Assembly: GCA_022827265.1 (NCBI GenBank)
Contig: JAJDTF010000158.1
Location: 1-64,000 of the forward strand
Direction of reading: 5' to 3'
DNA from: Acidimicrobiia bacterium
Lineage (GTDB): Bacteria > Actinomycetota > Acidimicrobiia > Acidimicrobiales > Poriferisodalaceae
DNA: 64,000 nt
Positions within the stretch are counted from its first letter, which is position 1. Each line of letters begins with the position of its first letter. Both the position numbers and the translations under genes were made by a program. The notes beneath the pieces are model-generated. The model searched no databases and had not been told where the DNA came from. It saw only the letters and a program-made list of their open reading frames with translations. Shown in pieces: positions 48,964-57,269 of this stretch.

Positions 48964-49943
48964 TAGCCGGCGGCGGTGGGGACAGCTACAGCGTCGAAGA
49001 CCTCGCGCAAGGCTGTCTGGGCGGTCAAGCCCTGCAGCTGCGCATCGGCGCTCAAGCGGATCCGGTGACCGAGCACCGGTTCAGCCACGGCCTTCACATC
49101 GTCGGGCACGACGTAATTCCGACCGGCGGCGAGTGCGCGCGCTTGTGCCACTCGCTGCAGGTCGAGCGTGGCTCGCGGGCTGATGCCCAAGGTGATCGTG
49201 CCGCGCTGTCGAGAGGCATCGGCGACGGCGACGATGTAGCGGCGCAGCACCGGCGCAACGTGGACTTCGGTGACGGTACGGGTCATCGCCAACACCTCGC
49301 CGGCAGTGGCAACGGGCTCAAGGGTGATCTCCGTGGCGCCGTCGTGGAGATCGAGCACCTCAACGGCCGAATCCGCATCCGGGTAGCCGATGCTCACGCG
49401 CATCAGGAACCGGTCGAGCTGAGACTCGGGCAACGGGTAGGTGCCCTCGTGCTCGATCGGATTCTGTGTGGCGATCACCATGAACGGCTGACCGAGCGGC
49501 CGTGTTGTGCGGTCGGTCGTGACCTGGCGTTCCTGCATTGCCTCGAGCAGTGCCGCCTGCGTCTTCGGCGAAGCCCGGTTGATCTCGTCGACGAGCACGA
49601 TGCTGGAGAAGAGCGCGCCGGGACGGAACTCGAATGTGCGCTCGCGCTCGTCCCAGACATTGACGCCGATGACGTCCGATGGCAGCACGTCCGGGGTGAA
49701 TTGGATCCGGCCGAACGGTGCGTCAACCGAGGCTGCGAGCGATTTGGCGAGGCTGGTCTTGCCAACCCCCGGCACGTCTTCGATCAGCAGGTGTCCGTCG
49801 CACAGCAAGCACAGCAGCGAGAGCCCGACCGCGTCGGGCTTGCCTCGAATGACCCGCTCCACGTTCGCAGTGATGCGCTCGAAGGTCTGCCGGAATGTCT
49901 CGGCATCGGCCACGTGCGTTTGCGGGGGAGTGTGATTGCGCAC
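48963..49943 (-). CDS. MoxR-family AAA+ ATPase
   Basis: The 326-residue ATPase has ETFRQTFERITANVERVIRGK at the start, Walker A in EDVPGVGKTSLAKSLA, the family motif FTPDVLPSDVIGVNVWDER, Walker B in SIVLVDEINRASPKTQAALLEAM, sensor 1 in VIATQNPIEHEGTYPLPE, and sensor 2 in ISPRATLDLQRVAQA. MoxR proteins act as chaperone-like remodelers. GTG 49943 gives a normal N-terminal length; an ATG at 50000 and a GTG at 49910 are alternatives. It is first in the moxR-DUF58-transglutaminase operon. Confidence 0.9.
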   Translation of the reverse strand: MRNHTPPQTHVADAETFRQTFERITANVERVIRGKPDAVGLSLLCLLCDGHLLIEDVPGVGKTSLAKSLAASVDAPFGRIQFTPDVLPSDVIGVNVWDERERTFEFRPGALFSSIVLVDEINRASPKTQAALLEAMQERQVTTDRTTRPLGQPFMVIATQNPIEHEGTYPLPESQLDRFLMRVSIGYPDADSAVEVLDLHDGATEITLEPVATAGEVLAMTRTVTEVHVAPVLRRYIVAVADASRQRGTITLGISPRATLDLQRVAQARALAAGRNYVVPDDVKAVAEPVLGHRIRLSADAQLQGLTAQTALREVFDAVAVPTAAG

Positions 49944-50047
49944 GGCGTCTGGCTTTCGGGGCTGGAAGATTCCGTGTAGCCGGCATCTCGGCCGGGACAT
50001 CGGAGAACGCTGTGAGGCTACTCAGCATCACTTCACCGTCACCGTCG

Positions 50048-50137
50048 CCTCCCGTTGCGTCACCGATTGCTTCCCGCTCTTGTTCGCTGCGCTCACGGGC
50101 CGCTCGGGCCACGGCTTCGCCATTCGGCTCAGCCTCT
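50048..50137 (-). repeat. Interspersed repeat R7 (variant A)
   Basis: Minus-strand copy starting AGAGGCTGAGCCGAATGGCG, nearly identical to R6 through GTGAGCGCAGCGAACAAGAG and GGTGACGCAACGGGAGG. It lies between the divergent moxR gene and the small gene at 50149. Its outer edge abuts that gene's TAGGGT box. Confidence 0.88.
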
Positions 50138-50142
50138 AGGGT
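50137..50142 (+). promoter_or_regulatory. -10 box (TAGGGT) of a probable leaderless start
   Basis: TAGGGT is followed by 6 nt and the GTG at 50149. The first base belongs to the edge of repeat R7, so the promoter sits exactly at the repeat boundary. Confidence 0.4.
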
Positions 50143-50148
50143 GGCCCG

Positions 50149-50478
50149 GTGCGCCGAACACGGACTCCACGCGGCCCCGGCATCGGGCCAGCTCTGGCGG
50201 CCGTGGCGATGCGCCCGCGGCTGTGGCTCACTGCTGGGCGGGCCATGAGGCGGCTGATCCCGTCGCGCTGGTGGACACGCCCGCCGTTCCTGCCAGTGCC
50301 TCACCGCGACTATGTGCGATTCCGGCTGTTGACCGCCGTCGGCTCTGACGGCAGTGCGGCCGCCGGACCTGCTGATCTGATCCAGTGGCTGGAATGGTGC
50401 CGATGTTGGCCTGCCGCCACTGCGGTGCACCCGTCGCATGACGCCCGTGATCCTGAGCCGGCGCTCCTGAGGCCGTGA
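50149..50478 (+). CDS. Conserved small actinobacterial protein of unknown function
   Basis: The 109-residue basic protein has MRPRLWLTAGRAMRRLIPSRWWTRPPFLPVPHRDYVRFR, then a disordered middle and LIQWLEWCRCWPA. From memory, this W-W-x-R-x-P-F-L-P-x-P-x-x-x-Y-x-x-F-R pattern with a C-terminal W-C-R-x-W is shared by many actinobacteria, often beside an HNH nuclease gene as here. Function unknown. It is followed by the HNH gene with one base between stop and start, so the two are cotranscribed. Confidence 0.75.
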   Translation: MRRTRTPRGPGIGPALAAVAMRPRLWLTAGRAMRRLIPSRWWTRPPFLPVPHRDYVRFRLLTAVGSDGSAAAGPADLIQWLEWCRCWPAATAVHPSHDARDPEPALLRP

Positions 50479-50479
50479 C

Positions 50480-51115
50480 ATGACTTCCGTTCGAACGGTC
50501 GCGTACGCGCCTCAGCCAGTTGCCGATGTCCTCAGCGGGAATGGTGCGACCAACGGCCATGCGGTCATTCGTGATGGGAAGATCTCGCGGCCCCGCACCG
50601 TGCTGTCGGAACGGACACTGGTGCTCAATGTCACCTACCAGCCACTGTCGATCACGACCGTGCGGCGCGCCCTGCTGCTGGTGCTGGCGGGCAAGGCCGA
50701 TGTCATTCACACCAGGCCCGGCAGCATTCGCTCGCCTCGCCTGACGATGTCTGTGCCCTCAGTCGTGCGGCTGACGTATCACGCACGGGCGCCCTACCGG
50801 AGGCGTGCCCCGCTCCACCGGCGGGCCGTGTTCGCGCGCGATGCCTACCGCTGCCAGTACTGCGGGAACCGGGCCGAGTGCATCGACCATGTCCATCCGC
50901 GCAGCCGCGGTGGGGAACACACATGGGAGAACGTGGTGGCCTGCTGCCGCGCTTGCAACGTGGGCAAGGGAGACTCGTTGCTGTCAGAGGGTCGGTACCG
51001 GTTGCGCCAGACTCCCTACGCCCCCGAGCCTCTCGCCGTAGTGGCGGCGATGCGCAGCGACACTCCCACTGAGTGGACCGACTACCTCGGCGACCTGCGG
51101 CCTCAGCTCGTCTGA
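50480..51115 (+). CDS. HNH endonuclease
   Basis: The 211-residue protein has an N-terminal region with LVLNVTYQPLSITTVRRALLLVLAGKADVI and an HNH domain: RRAVFARDAYRCQYCGNRAECIDHVHPRSRGGEHTWENVVACCRACNVGKGD, with two CxxC zinc pairs, the D-H-V-x-P first His and the N-V-V segment. This subfamily is conserved as a single chromosomal gene in actinobacteria (recalled). Its role is unknown and it is not tied to a restriction system here. It lies directly after the small conserved gene. Confidence 0.9.
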   Translation: MTSVRTVAYAPQPVADVLSGNGATNGHAVIRDGKISRPRTVLSERTLVLNVTYQPLSITTVRRALLLVLAGKADVIHTRPGSIRSPRLTMSVPSVVRLTYHARAPYRRRAPLHRRAVFARDAYRCQYCGNRAECIDHVHPRSRGGEHTWENVVACCRACNVGKGDSLLSEGRYRLRQTPYAPEPLAVVAAMRSDTPTEWTDYLGDLRPQLV

Positions 51116-51157
51116 ACCGCGCCGTGCGAACGCGCGGCTGTCTGCCATCGTGTTCCT

Positions 51158-51814
51158 GTGGCCGCGTGGGTACGCGACGAATGGCGCGCAAGCGCCGAAT
51201 TGCTGCATGCACGTCCGATGCCATGCGACGGCCGGCGTCGCGTCTCGTGGTTGCGCCCCGCCGCACCTGCACTGATCCTGGGTTCTGCTAGTCCTGACCC
51301 CTTCGGCGGGAGGCGGACAGATCTCGTCCGGCGGCGCAGCGGTGGGGGCTTGGTGTGGCTGGATCCTGAGACAAGCGCGTGGGTGGATGTGTTCGTGCCC
51401 GCTGATGATCCGCTCTGGCATGCAGACGTCAGCAAGGCCTTTCATTGGCTGGGTCGCACGCTGGCCACGGCGTTCGCCGATGTCGGTGTGCCCGCCAGCG
51501 TGCATCGCGGCGCATACGAAGCTGGACCGTCCGATGGTCTGGTGTGCTTCGCGTCGCTCGGCCCAGGCGAGGTGATGGTGAACGGCCGGAAACTCATCGG
51601 CATATCCCAGCGCCGCACACGTGAAGGCAGCCGTTTCCAGTGCATTGCCTACAACCGCTTTGAGCTCGGCCCCCTCGCGACTGTCCTGGATCCCGCCACC
51701 GCCACCCGCGTCCGCAACCAGGCAGTCGGCTGGGCCGACCTCGGCATCACAGCCTCGCCCACCCACATCGCCAAGCTCATGGTGCGCTTCATCACCGCCC
51801 ACGACGCTGACTAG
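51158..51814 (+). CDS. Lipoate-protein ligase A-like protein
   Basis: The 218 residues have the biotin/lipoate ligase fold: LVRRRSGGGLVWLDPETSAWVDVFVP (the R-R-x-S-G-G-G lipoyl-AMP loop), AFHWLGRTLATAFADVGV, VCFASLGPGEVMVNGRKLIGISQRRTR with the expected Lys in N-G-R-K-L-I-G-I-S, and FQCIAYNRF. It probably attaches or transfers lipoyl or octanoyl groups, but lacks an accessory C-terminal domain. The start is GTG. It stands alone before the mraZ promoter. Confidence 0.83.
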   Translation: MAAWVRDEWRASAELLHARPMPCDGRRRVSWLRPAAPALILGSASPDPFGGRRTDLVRRRSGGGLVWLDPETSAWVDVFVPADDPLWHADVSKAFHWLGRTLATAFADVGVPASVHRGAYEAGPSDGLVCFASLGPGEVMVNGRKLIGISQRRTREGSRFQCIAYNRFELGPLATVLDPATATRVRNQAVGWADLGITASPTHIAKLMVRFITAHDAD

Positions 51815-51867
51815 CGCCGGCCAGGAGTCGCGCGGGACAGAGCCAGCGGCGGCGGGCACATCTGGGG

Positions 51868-51910
51868 GTGGACAGAGTGGGTATCTGACCCATAAAGTGG
51901 TGCGAAGTGG
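51868..51910 (+). promoter_or_regulatory. mraZ promoter embedded in MraZ-box-like GTGG repeats
   Basis: GTGG occurs at 51868, 51877, 51897 and 51907, a spacing of about 10 or 20 bp (one or two helical turns), as in the repeated MraZ-binding boxes upstream of dcw clusters. A TGGACA (51869-51874) and TAAAGT (51893-51898) separated by 18 nt form a good -35/-10 pair within the boxes, so MraZ would repress its own operon here. Confidence 0.6.
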
Positions 51911-51973
51911 TTTGTAAGGGCAGAGATGCCCATGCAAATCAGGTTCCTATTCGGACCTTGCGGAGGCCCTGCG

Positions 51974-52420
51974 GTGGAGAGTCTGTTCGTCGGTCAGCAC
52001 GAGCACTCGCTCGACGCGAAGGGCCGCATCGTGCTGCCGGCGAGCTTTCGCAGCGCTTTCGAACCATCCGGCTTCCTGATCAAGCACAGCGAGGGTTGCC
52101 TCGCGCTCATGACGCCGGATCGGTTTGGCGAGATCGCAGGCCGGATGTCCGAGCGCTCCCAGTCCGGCGGGCCGCACGGGCGCGCAGCCAAGCGCTCATT
52201 CGGAGCGGGAGCAGCTCGGGTCCTGCCGGACAAGCAGGGCCGGATAGCGGTTCCTGAGGAACTGCGCCGCTTCGCCGGCCTGCAGCGCGAGTGCGTCGTG
52301 ATCGGCGCCATCGACGAAGTCGAGATTTGGGACGCAGGGCGCTGGCACGAGATGAACGCCCAAGGCGAGTCGCTCCTGGCGGCACCCGAGAGCGTCACCG
52401 AGACAGCGGAGCAGGCGTGA
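51974..52420 (+). CDS. mraZ: Transcriptional regulator MraZ
   Basis: The GTG at 51974, with GGAGG 7 nt upstream (51962-51966), gives 148 residues starting VESLFVGQHEHSLDAKGRIVLPASFR, the standard MraZ N-terminus; an upstream ATG at 51926 would add 16 unrelated residues. The second half repeats the fold with ARVLPDKQGRIAVPEELRRFAGL and EIWDAGRWHEM. MraZ forms ring-like oligomers that bind the repeated boxes upstream and control the division and cell-wall cluster. Its stop overlaps the rsmH GTG (GTGA). Confidence 0.93.
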   Translation: MESLFVGQHEHSLDAKGRIVLPASFRSAFEPSGFLIKHSEGCLALMTPDRFGEIAGRMSERSQSGGPHGRAAKRSFGAGAARVLPDKQGRIAVPEELRRFAGLQRECVVIGAIDEVEIWDAGRWHEMNAQGESLLAAPESVTETAEQA

Positions 52421-53373
52421 GCGTGTCCACCGCTGCTCGTTCCTTTCACGAACCCGTCATGGTCGACGAGATCGCCGGAGTCTTCGCACCCGTCGCCGGC
52501 GGGCTGTTCGTCGACGCAACTCTGGGGGGAGGCGGTCACGCCGAGATGCTCTTGCGGCAGCATCCGGAACGGCAGCTGCTCGGCATCGATCGCGATCCCG
52601 AGGCAATCGCAGCAGCACGGGAACGGCTTGTGGCCTTCGGGGACCGAGTCACGCTGCGCTGCGAGCGGTTTGACCGCCTCGGTGAGCTGATCGATGCGGC
52701 TGCTGGAGGCCCGCTCACTGGTGTTCTGTTCGACTTCGGCGTCAGCAGTCATCAACTGGATTCGGGTGAACGCGGTTTCTCCCACCGTCATGACGCCCCG
52801 CTGGACATGCGCATGGACTCCCGCTCGGAACTCGATGCCGCATGCGTCGTCAATACCTATGAGCTGGCCGAGCTGCGAGATCTGTTGAGGCGCCACGCAG
52901 ACGAGCCTCATGCCCAGCGCATCGCCGCAGCGTTGGTGACCGCCAGACCGGTGCGCACCACCGGCCAACTCGCCGACATCGTCAAGGCTGCTGTGCCGGC
53001 CGCAGCGCGGCGCGGCCGCCGCCATCCGGCGATGCGAACGTTCGCGGCAATCCGCATCGAAGTGAATGACGAACTGAACCTCATCGAACCCGCAATGCGA
53101 GCGGCGCTCGCGCGCCTGCAACCACGTGGGCGCCTCGCAACGCTCGCCTATCACTCAGGAGAAGACAGCATCGTGAAGATCATTCTGCGAGAAGCAGCCG
53201 ACGGGGTGTGCGAATGCCCATCGACGTTGCCATGCATCTGCGGAGCGGCACCCACCGTTCGCCTGCTGCGTCGCAAGGTCACACGGCCCAGCGCTGCTGA
53301 GGTCGAACGGAACCCGCGCGCCGCCAGTGCAGTGATGCGCGCTGCGGAACGCCTCGAGCCTGCACGCCGCTGA
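52417..53373 (+). CDS. rsmH: 16S rRNA (cytosine-1402-N4) methyltransferase
   Basis: The 318-residue SAM enzyme has HEPVMVDEIAGVF, FVDATLGGGGHAEMLL (SAM-binding loop), LLGIDRDPEAIAAARERL, GVLFDFGVSSHQLDSGERGFSHRHDAPLDMRMD, and TFAAIRIEVNDELNLIE. Near the end it has YHSGEDSIVK and a Cys-rich CECPSTLPCICG. The start is the GTG overlapping the mraZ stop; the frame is open inside mraZ but unrelated. This is the usual second gene of the dcw cluster. Confidence 0.95.
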   Translation: MSVSTAARSFHEPVMVDEIAGVFAPVAGGLFVDATLGGGGHAEMLLRQHPERQLLGIDRDPEAIAAARERLVAFGDRVTLRCERFDRLGELIDAAAGGPLTGVLFDFGVSSHQLDSGERGFSHRHDAPLDMRMDSRSELDAACVVNTYELAELRDLLRRHADEPHAQRIAAALVTARPVRTTGQLADIVKAAVPAAARRGRRHPAMRTFAAIRIEVNDELNLIEPAMRAALARLQPRGRLATLAYHSGEDSIVKIILREAADGVCECPSTLPCICGAAPTVRLLRRKVTRPSAAEVERNPRAASAVMRAAERLEPARR

Positions 53374-53406
53374 TCCCAGCGACCGCAGAGAACAAGACGT
53401 CGCCCG

Positions 53407-53856
53407 ATGGCCCTCGCCGCTGCCCACTTCGCTGTCGCGGACACGCCGCCGCTGGTGTCGGCGCGGCGCGCGGTAGGGCTGCGTCTCGTCGGCGTTACTG
53501 CGCTGCTGGCTGCTGCTGCGATCACCGTGCTCGCTGGGCTTGCGGTATTCCATTCCATGCTGGCCGCGGGCCAGTACCGGCTGTCAGAGCTGGAAGCGGA
53601 GATTGCTGCGGAACGAGAGCGTTTGATCGACCTTCGCTACGAACTCCAGACGCTCCATGGCCCTGCTGAGATCGAGCTGATGGGGGTGGGGGCGCTCGGC
53701 CTGGTGAGCGCGACGGATCCGATCGATGTACGGATCGAGCCGCGGCATATTGCCGCCGTCGACCCGCCGCAGCGAAGCATCCATGAAGGCGGAGACTGGC
53801 TCTCGATCAAGACGCTGCTGACCGACGCGTCCACAGCGCATGACCGACGTTCTTGA
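53407..53856 (+). CDS. ftsL: Cell-division protein FtsL-like
   Basis: The 149-residue bitopic protein has a short cytoplasmic start, one membrane helix (about residues 22-48, VGVTALLAAAAITVLAGLAV), then a heptad coiled coil (YRLSELEAEIAAERERLIDLRYELQTL). The M-G-V-G-A-L-G-L-V segment after it is typical of actinobacterial FtsL. It links early and late division proteins. Identity rests on position between rsmH and ftsI and on topology, since FtsL sequences are poorly conserved. It overlaps ftsI by 17 nt. Confidence 0.83.
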   Translation: MALAAAHFAVADTPPLVSARRAVGLRLVGVTALLAAAAITVLAGLAVFHSMLAAGQYRLSELEAEIAAERERLIDLRYELQTLHGPAEIELMGVGALGLVSATDPIDVRIEPRHIAAVDPPQRSIHEGGDWLSIKTLLTDASTAHDRRS

Positions 53857-55783
53857 GCACTCCGAGCGCCATACAGCTCCGGCGCCATGGCACCCGTCGA
53901 TGGGTGCTCCGCCGGGGCTGCGATCGCCGACCGCACGCTCGGGAACCGCATCGCGTGCGGGGACGACGGCATCTCGACGGTCTGACAACGCGACCTCTCG
54001 CCGGTGGCACCCCTCGTCGGGTACGAAGGGATCACGTGACGAACGGAGGCCGGAACCCGCCACAGCGAAGTCCGAGCATGGCCCTCACCGTCGCACGGCA
54101 CGTGCTGGACCGCCGCGCCGGCGGGCGCTGCTGCTGATCATCGCCTCGGCCGTGGCGCTGGCCACGCTGGGCGCTCGCCTGGTTCAGGTGCAGGTGCTCG
54201 ATCGCGAAACCTATGCCGCCCTCGGCGAACGGCAGGGGACAGCACAGTGGGAGCTGGAATCGGTCCGCGGCGCGATCCTCGACCGGAACCTGAATCTGCT
54301 CGCGGTGTCGGACAACCTGCCCACCGTCTGGGCCGATCCCCGCCTGGTGACCGACCCGTACCAGACGGCTGCCATATTGGCGTCGGTGCTGGATGTCGAC
54401 GCCGGCGTCATCGCCGAACGGCTCGCGAGCGATCGGCATTTTGTGTACGTGGCGCGTCAAGTGAGCCCCGAAGACGGGCTGGCGGTGCAGGAGCTGCAGC
54501 TTGCCGGCGTCGGCGTGCGCGGGGAGTCGTCGCGGCTGCGGCCCAACGGCGACGACTTCGCCCGCGGGCTGCTCGGCGCCACCGACATCGATCAGAACCC
54601 GCTGGGTGGCGCCGAGAAGCAATTCGCCGAGGTGCTCGACGGCACAGACGGCCGTGAGGTGGCACGGATCGCCCAGAGCGGCATGCCGTTGCCGACAGGA
54701 ACCGAGCTCTTTGAGCCCGTCAGCCACGGTGACGATGTGGTGCTCACGTTGCATACCCAGATGCAATGGGTGGCGGAGCGATCCGTCAGCGAAGCGGTCC
54801 GAGCGACCAGCGCCGAGAGCGGCATGGTGGTGGTGATGCAGACCGATACCGGCGACGTGCTGGCCCTGGCGGCGGTCGCCCGCGACCCCGAGACCGGCGA
54901 GATCAGGCCGGTGGCGTACAACCCCGCGTACACCGACGCCTTCGAGCCAGGGTCGGTGGCGAAGAGCTTCACGATCGCCACAGCGCTGGAAGCAGGGCTC
55001 ACCACGCCGGTCGAGTTGCATTCGACGCCGGCCAGGTACACCTTCGCGGACAAGGAGTTCATCGAGCCCTACTCCAAGCCCAGCGACCAGATGACGACCT
55101 CGGAGATTCTCGTTCACTCATCGAACATCGGCACGATCAAGCTTGCCGAGCGGATCGGCGCCTCCGAGATGCAGCGTTCGCTGCGATCGTTCGGCTTCGG
55201 CCGCCTGACCGGTGCCGACGAGGTCCCGGCACTGCCCGGCGAGAGCCGCGGCATCTTGCGTGCCGCGAATCAGTGGCGCGGCACCGACCTCGCCACGATC
55301 GCGTTCGGCCAGGGCATCGCCATGACGGCGATACAGCTCGCCGCTGCCTACAACGCCATTGCCAACGACGGCGTCTATGTAACACCGCGCCTCGTGCTGG
55401 GCAGCGTGGGCAGCAACGGCGCACTGCGGCCTGCTGACCCGGTTCCGACGCACCGGGTGCTCTCGGAGCAGACCGCTCAACAGATGCAGGCCATCCTGGC
55501 CGACGTCGTTCGCTCGGGCACGGGCAAGCGAGCCGCCATCGACGGCTACCAGGTGGCGGGCAAGACCGGCACTGCGCAGAAGCCCAGCCCTGACGGCGGT
55601 TACTCCTCGGAGGCATACACGAGCTCCTTCGCAGGATTCCTCCCTGCTGACCGACCTGAGCTCACTGTGGTGGTGGTGCTCGACGAGCCCGACGAATACC
55701 GGGCTGCCCTCGTGGCCGCACCGGTGTTCGCGGAAGTCGCCGAATATGCCCTGCGCATGCTCCAGGTGTCACCAGATGCCTGA
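53840..55783 (+). CDS. ftsI: Division-specific class B penicillin-binding protein (FtsI/PbpB)
   Basis: The 647-residue transpeptidase has a basic, disordered cytoplasmic tail of about 95 residues, one membrane helix (about 96-112), the dimerisation domain (RGAILDRNLNLLAVS) and the transpeptidase domain: Ser about 371 in FEPGSVAKSF, SSN in LVHSSNIGT, and KTGTA about 573. It cross-links septal peptidoglycan with FtsW. The long tail is usual for actinobacterial PbpB. The start overlaps ftsL and the stop overlaps murE by 8 nt. Confidence 0.94.
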   Translation: MTDVLEHSERHTAPAPWHPSMGAPPGLRSPTARSGTASRAGTTASRRSDNATSRRWHPSSGTKGSRDERRPEPATAKSEHGPHRRTARAGPPRRRALLLIIASAVALATLGARLVQVQVLDRETYAALGERQGTAQWELESVRGAILDRNLNLLAVSDNLPTVWADPRLVTDPYQTAAILASVLDVDAGVIAERLASDRHFVYVARQVSPEDGLAVQELQLAGVGVRGESSRLRPNGDDFARGLLGATDIDQNPLGGAEKQFAEVLDGTDGREVARIAQSGMPLPTGTELFEPVSHGDDVVLTLHTQMQWVAERSVSEAVRATSAESGMVVVMQTDTGDVLALAAVARDPETGEIRPVAYNPAYTDAFEPGSVAKSFTIATALEAGLTTPVELHSTPARYTFADKEFIEPYSKPSDQMTTSEILVHSSNIGTIKLAERIGASEMQRSLRSFGFGRLTGADEVPALPGESRGILRAANQWRGTDLATIAFGQGIAMTAIQLAAAYNAIANDGVYVTPRLVLGSVGSNGALRPADPVPTHRVLSEQTAQQMQAILADVVRSGTGKRAAIDGYQVAGKTGTAQKPSPDGGYSSEAYTSSFAGFLPADRPELTVVVVLDEPDEYRAALVAAPVFAEVAEYALRMLQVSPDA

Positions 55784-57269
55784 GCAGCGCAGCGGCGCGC
55801 CAGCCGAGGCAATACCGCTGGAGGAATTGGCCGCGGCAATCGGCGGTACCTGTGTACTGCCCCCGCGCCAGCGCGGCGACGAGACCGTGGGGCCGGCGAC
55901 CCTCGTGCGCGGCATCACCCACGACAGCCGTTCAGTCACGCCCGGGGCGCTGTTCGGCTGCGTCCTAGGGCAGCGGCACGACGGTCATCGCTTCGCCGCT
56001 GAGGCGTTGGATGCAGGTGCAGCGGCGTTGCTGGTGTCGCAGGTGCTCGATGTCGACGTGCCCCAGATCGTCGTGCCCGACGTGCGTGAGGTGCTCGGGC
56101 AGGCGTCAGCTGCGGTGTGGGGACAGCCATGGCACCGCTGCCCGGTCGTGGGCGTCACCGGGACAGCAGGCAAGACGACGGTCACGCACGCCATCGCCGC
56201 CATCGCGCGCGCGTGCGGTACCACTTGTGCGGTGATGGGCACGCTGGACGGAGCGCACACCACGCCCGAGGCGCCCGACCTGTGTCGGCGTCTCAGCCAG
56301 GCCGCTGATGCCGGAGCCGGGATGGTCGTGCTCGAGGTGTCATCTCATGCGCTCGCCCAGGGCAGGGTCGATGGCGCCAGCTTCGCTGCCGGTGTGTTCA
56401 CCAATCTCGGCCATGAGCATCTCGATTTCCACGAGACGATGGAGGACTATTTCGACGCCAAGGCGCGCCTGTTCGATGGTCGCAGCGAGATAGCTGTGTT
56501 GAACGTTGCCGATTCATGGGGTCGCCGCTTGGCATCGATCGCCGCCGGCACAACAGCCGAAGTCGTCGAGTGGCAGCCTTCCGATATCGACCGGATCGTG
56601 GTGAGCGCAGCGGGCATCAGCGGCCGATGGCGCGGCCGGTCCGTGCACTGCGGGCTGCTGGGCCGGTTCAATGCTGCGAACGTGGCGGCCGCAGCGGCAA
56701 CGGCCAGCGCACTCGGCTTCGATGATGATGCGATTGCCGACGCGATCGCTGCTGTGTCCCCGGTACGAGGGCGTCTGTGGCCCGTCAGCGGTCCCGATGA
56801 TGACATCACGGTCTTGGTCGACTACGCCCACAAGCCAGACGCACTTGCCGCCGCATTGGCCAGCGCTCGTGAACTCGGATCTGCAGGCGGCCGTCTGTGG
56901 GCAGTGTTCGGTGCAGGCGGTGATCGGGACCGGTCGAAGCGGGCGCTCATGGGCGCTGCCGCGGACCGCCATGCCGACGTGCTCATCCTGACCTCCGACA
57001 ACCCGCGCAGCGAGGATCCTGCTCGGATCGCGGTCGACGTCGCCGCGGGCGCAGTGAGCCGACATGACGCAGACGACGGCTTGCACGTCGAGTTGGACAG
57101 GTCGAGAGCTATCTCCTATGCCGTCAGGAACGCTCAGGCCGGCGATGTCATCGTGGTCGCTGGAAAGGGCCACGAGACCGCGCAAGTGAGCGCGGGGCAT
57201 TCCGTGCCGTTCGATGACGCAGACGCTGCTGCCGAGCACCTGAGACGGCGCGGGAGTGCACAGCGATGA
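55776..57269 (+). CDS. murE: UDP-MurNAc-tripeptide synthetase
   Basis: The 497-residue Mur ligase has VGVTGTAGKTTVTHAI (ATP loop, about 125), EVSSHALAQGRVDGASFAAGVFTNLGHEHLDFHETM, VDYAHKPDAL and the DNPRSEDPARIA motif (about 407). The D-N-P-R motif marks enzymes that add meso-diaminopimelate, which gives the wall chemotype. ATG 55776 is inside the end of ftsI. The stop overlaps mraY (ATGA); in most dcw clusters murF would lie between these two. Confidence 0.95.
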   Translation: MPEQRSGAPAEAIPLEELAAAIGGTCVLPPRQRGDETVGPATLVRGITHDSRSVTPGALFGCVLGQRHDGHRFAAEALDAGAAALLVSQVLDVDVPQIVVPDVREVLGQASAAVWGQPWHRCPVVGVTGTAGKTTVTHAIAAIARACGTTCAVMGTLDGAHTTPEAPDLCRRLSQAADAGAGMVVLEVSSHALAQGRVDGASFAAGVFTNLGHEHLDFHETMEDYFDAKARLFDGRSEIAVLNVADSWGRRLASIAAGTTAEVVEWQPSDIDRIVVSAAGISGRWRGRSVHCGLLGRFNAANVAAAAATASALGFDDDAIADAIAAVSPVRGRLWPVSGPDDDITVLVDYAHKPDALAAALASARELGSAGGRLWAVFGAGGDRDRSKRALMGAAADRHADVLILTSDNPRSEDPARIAVDVAAGAVSRHDADDGLHVELDRSRAISYAVRNAQAGDVIVVAGKGHETAQVSAGHSVPFDDADAAAEHLRRRGSAQR

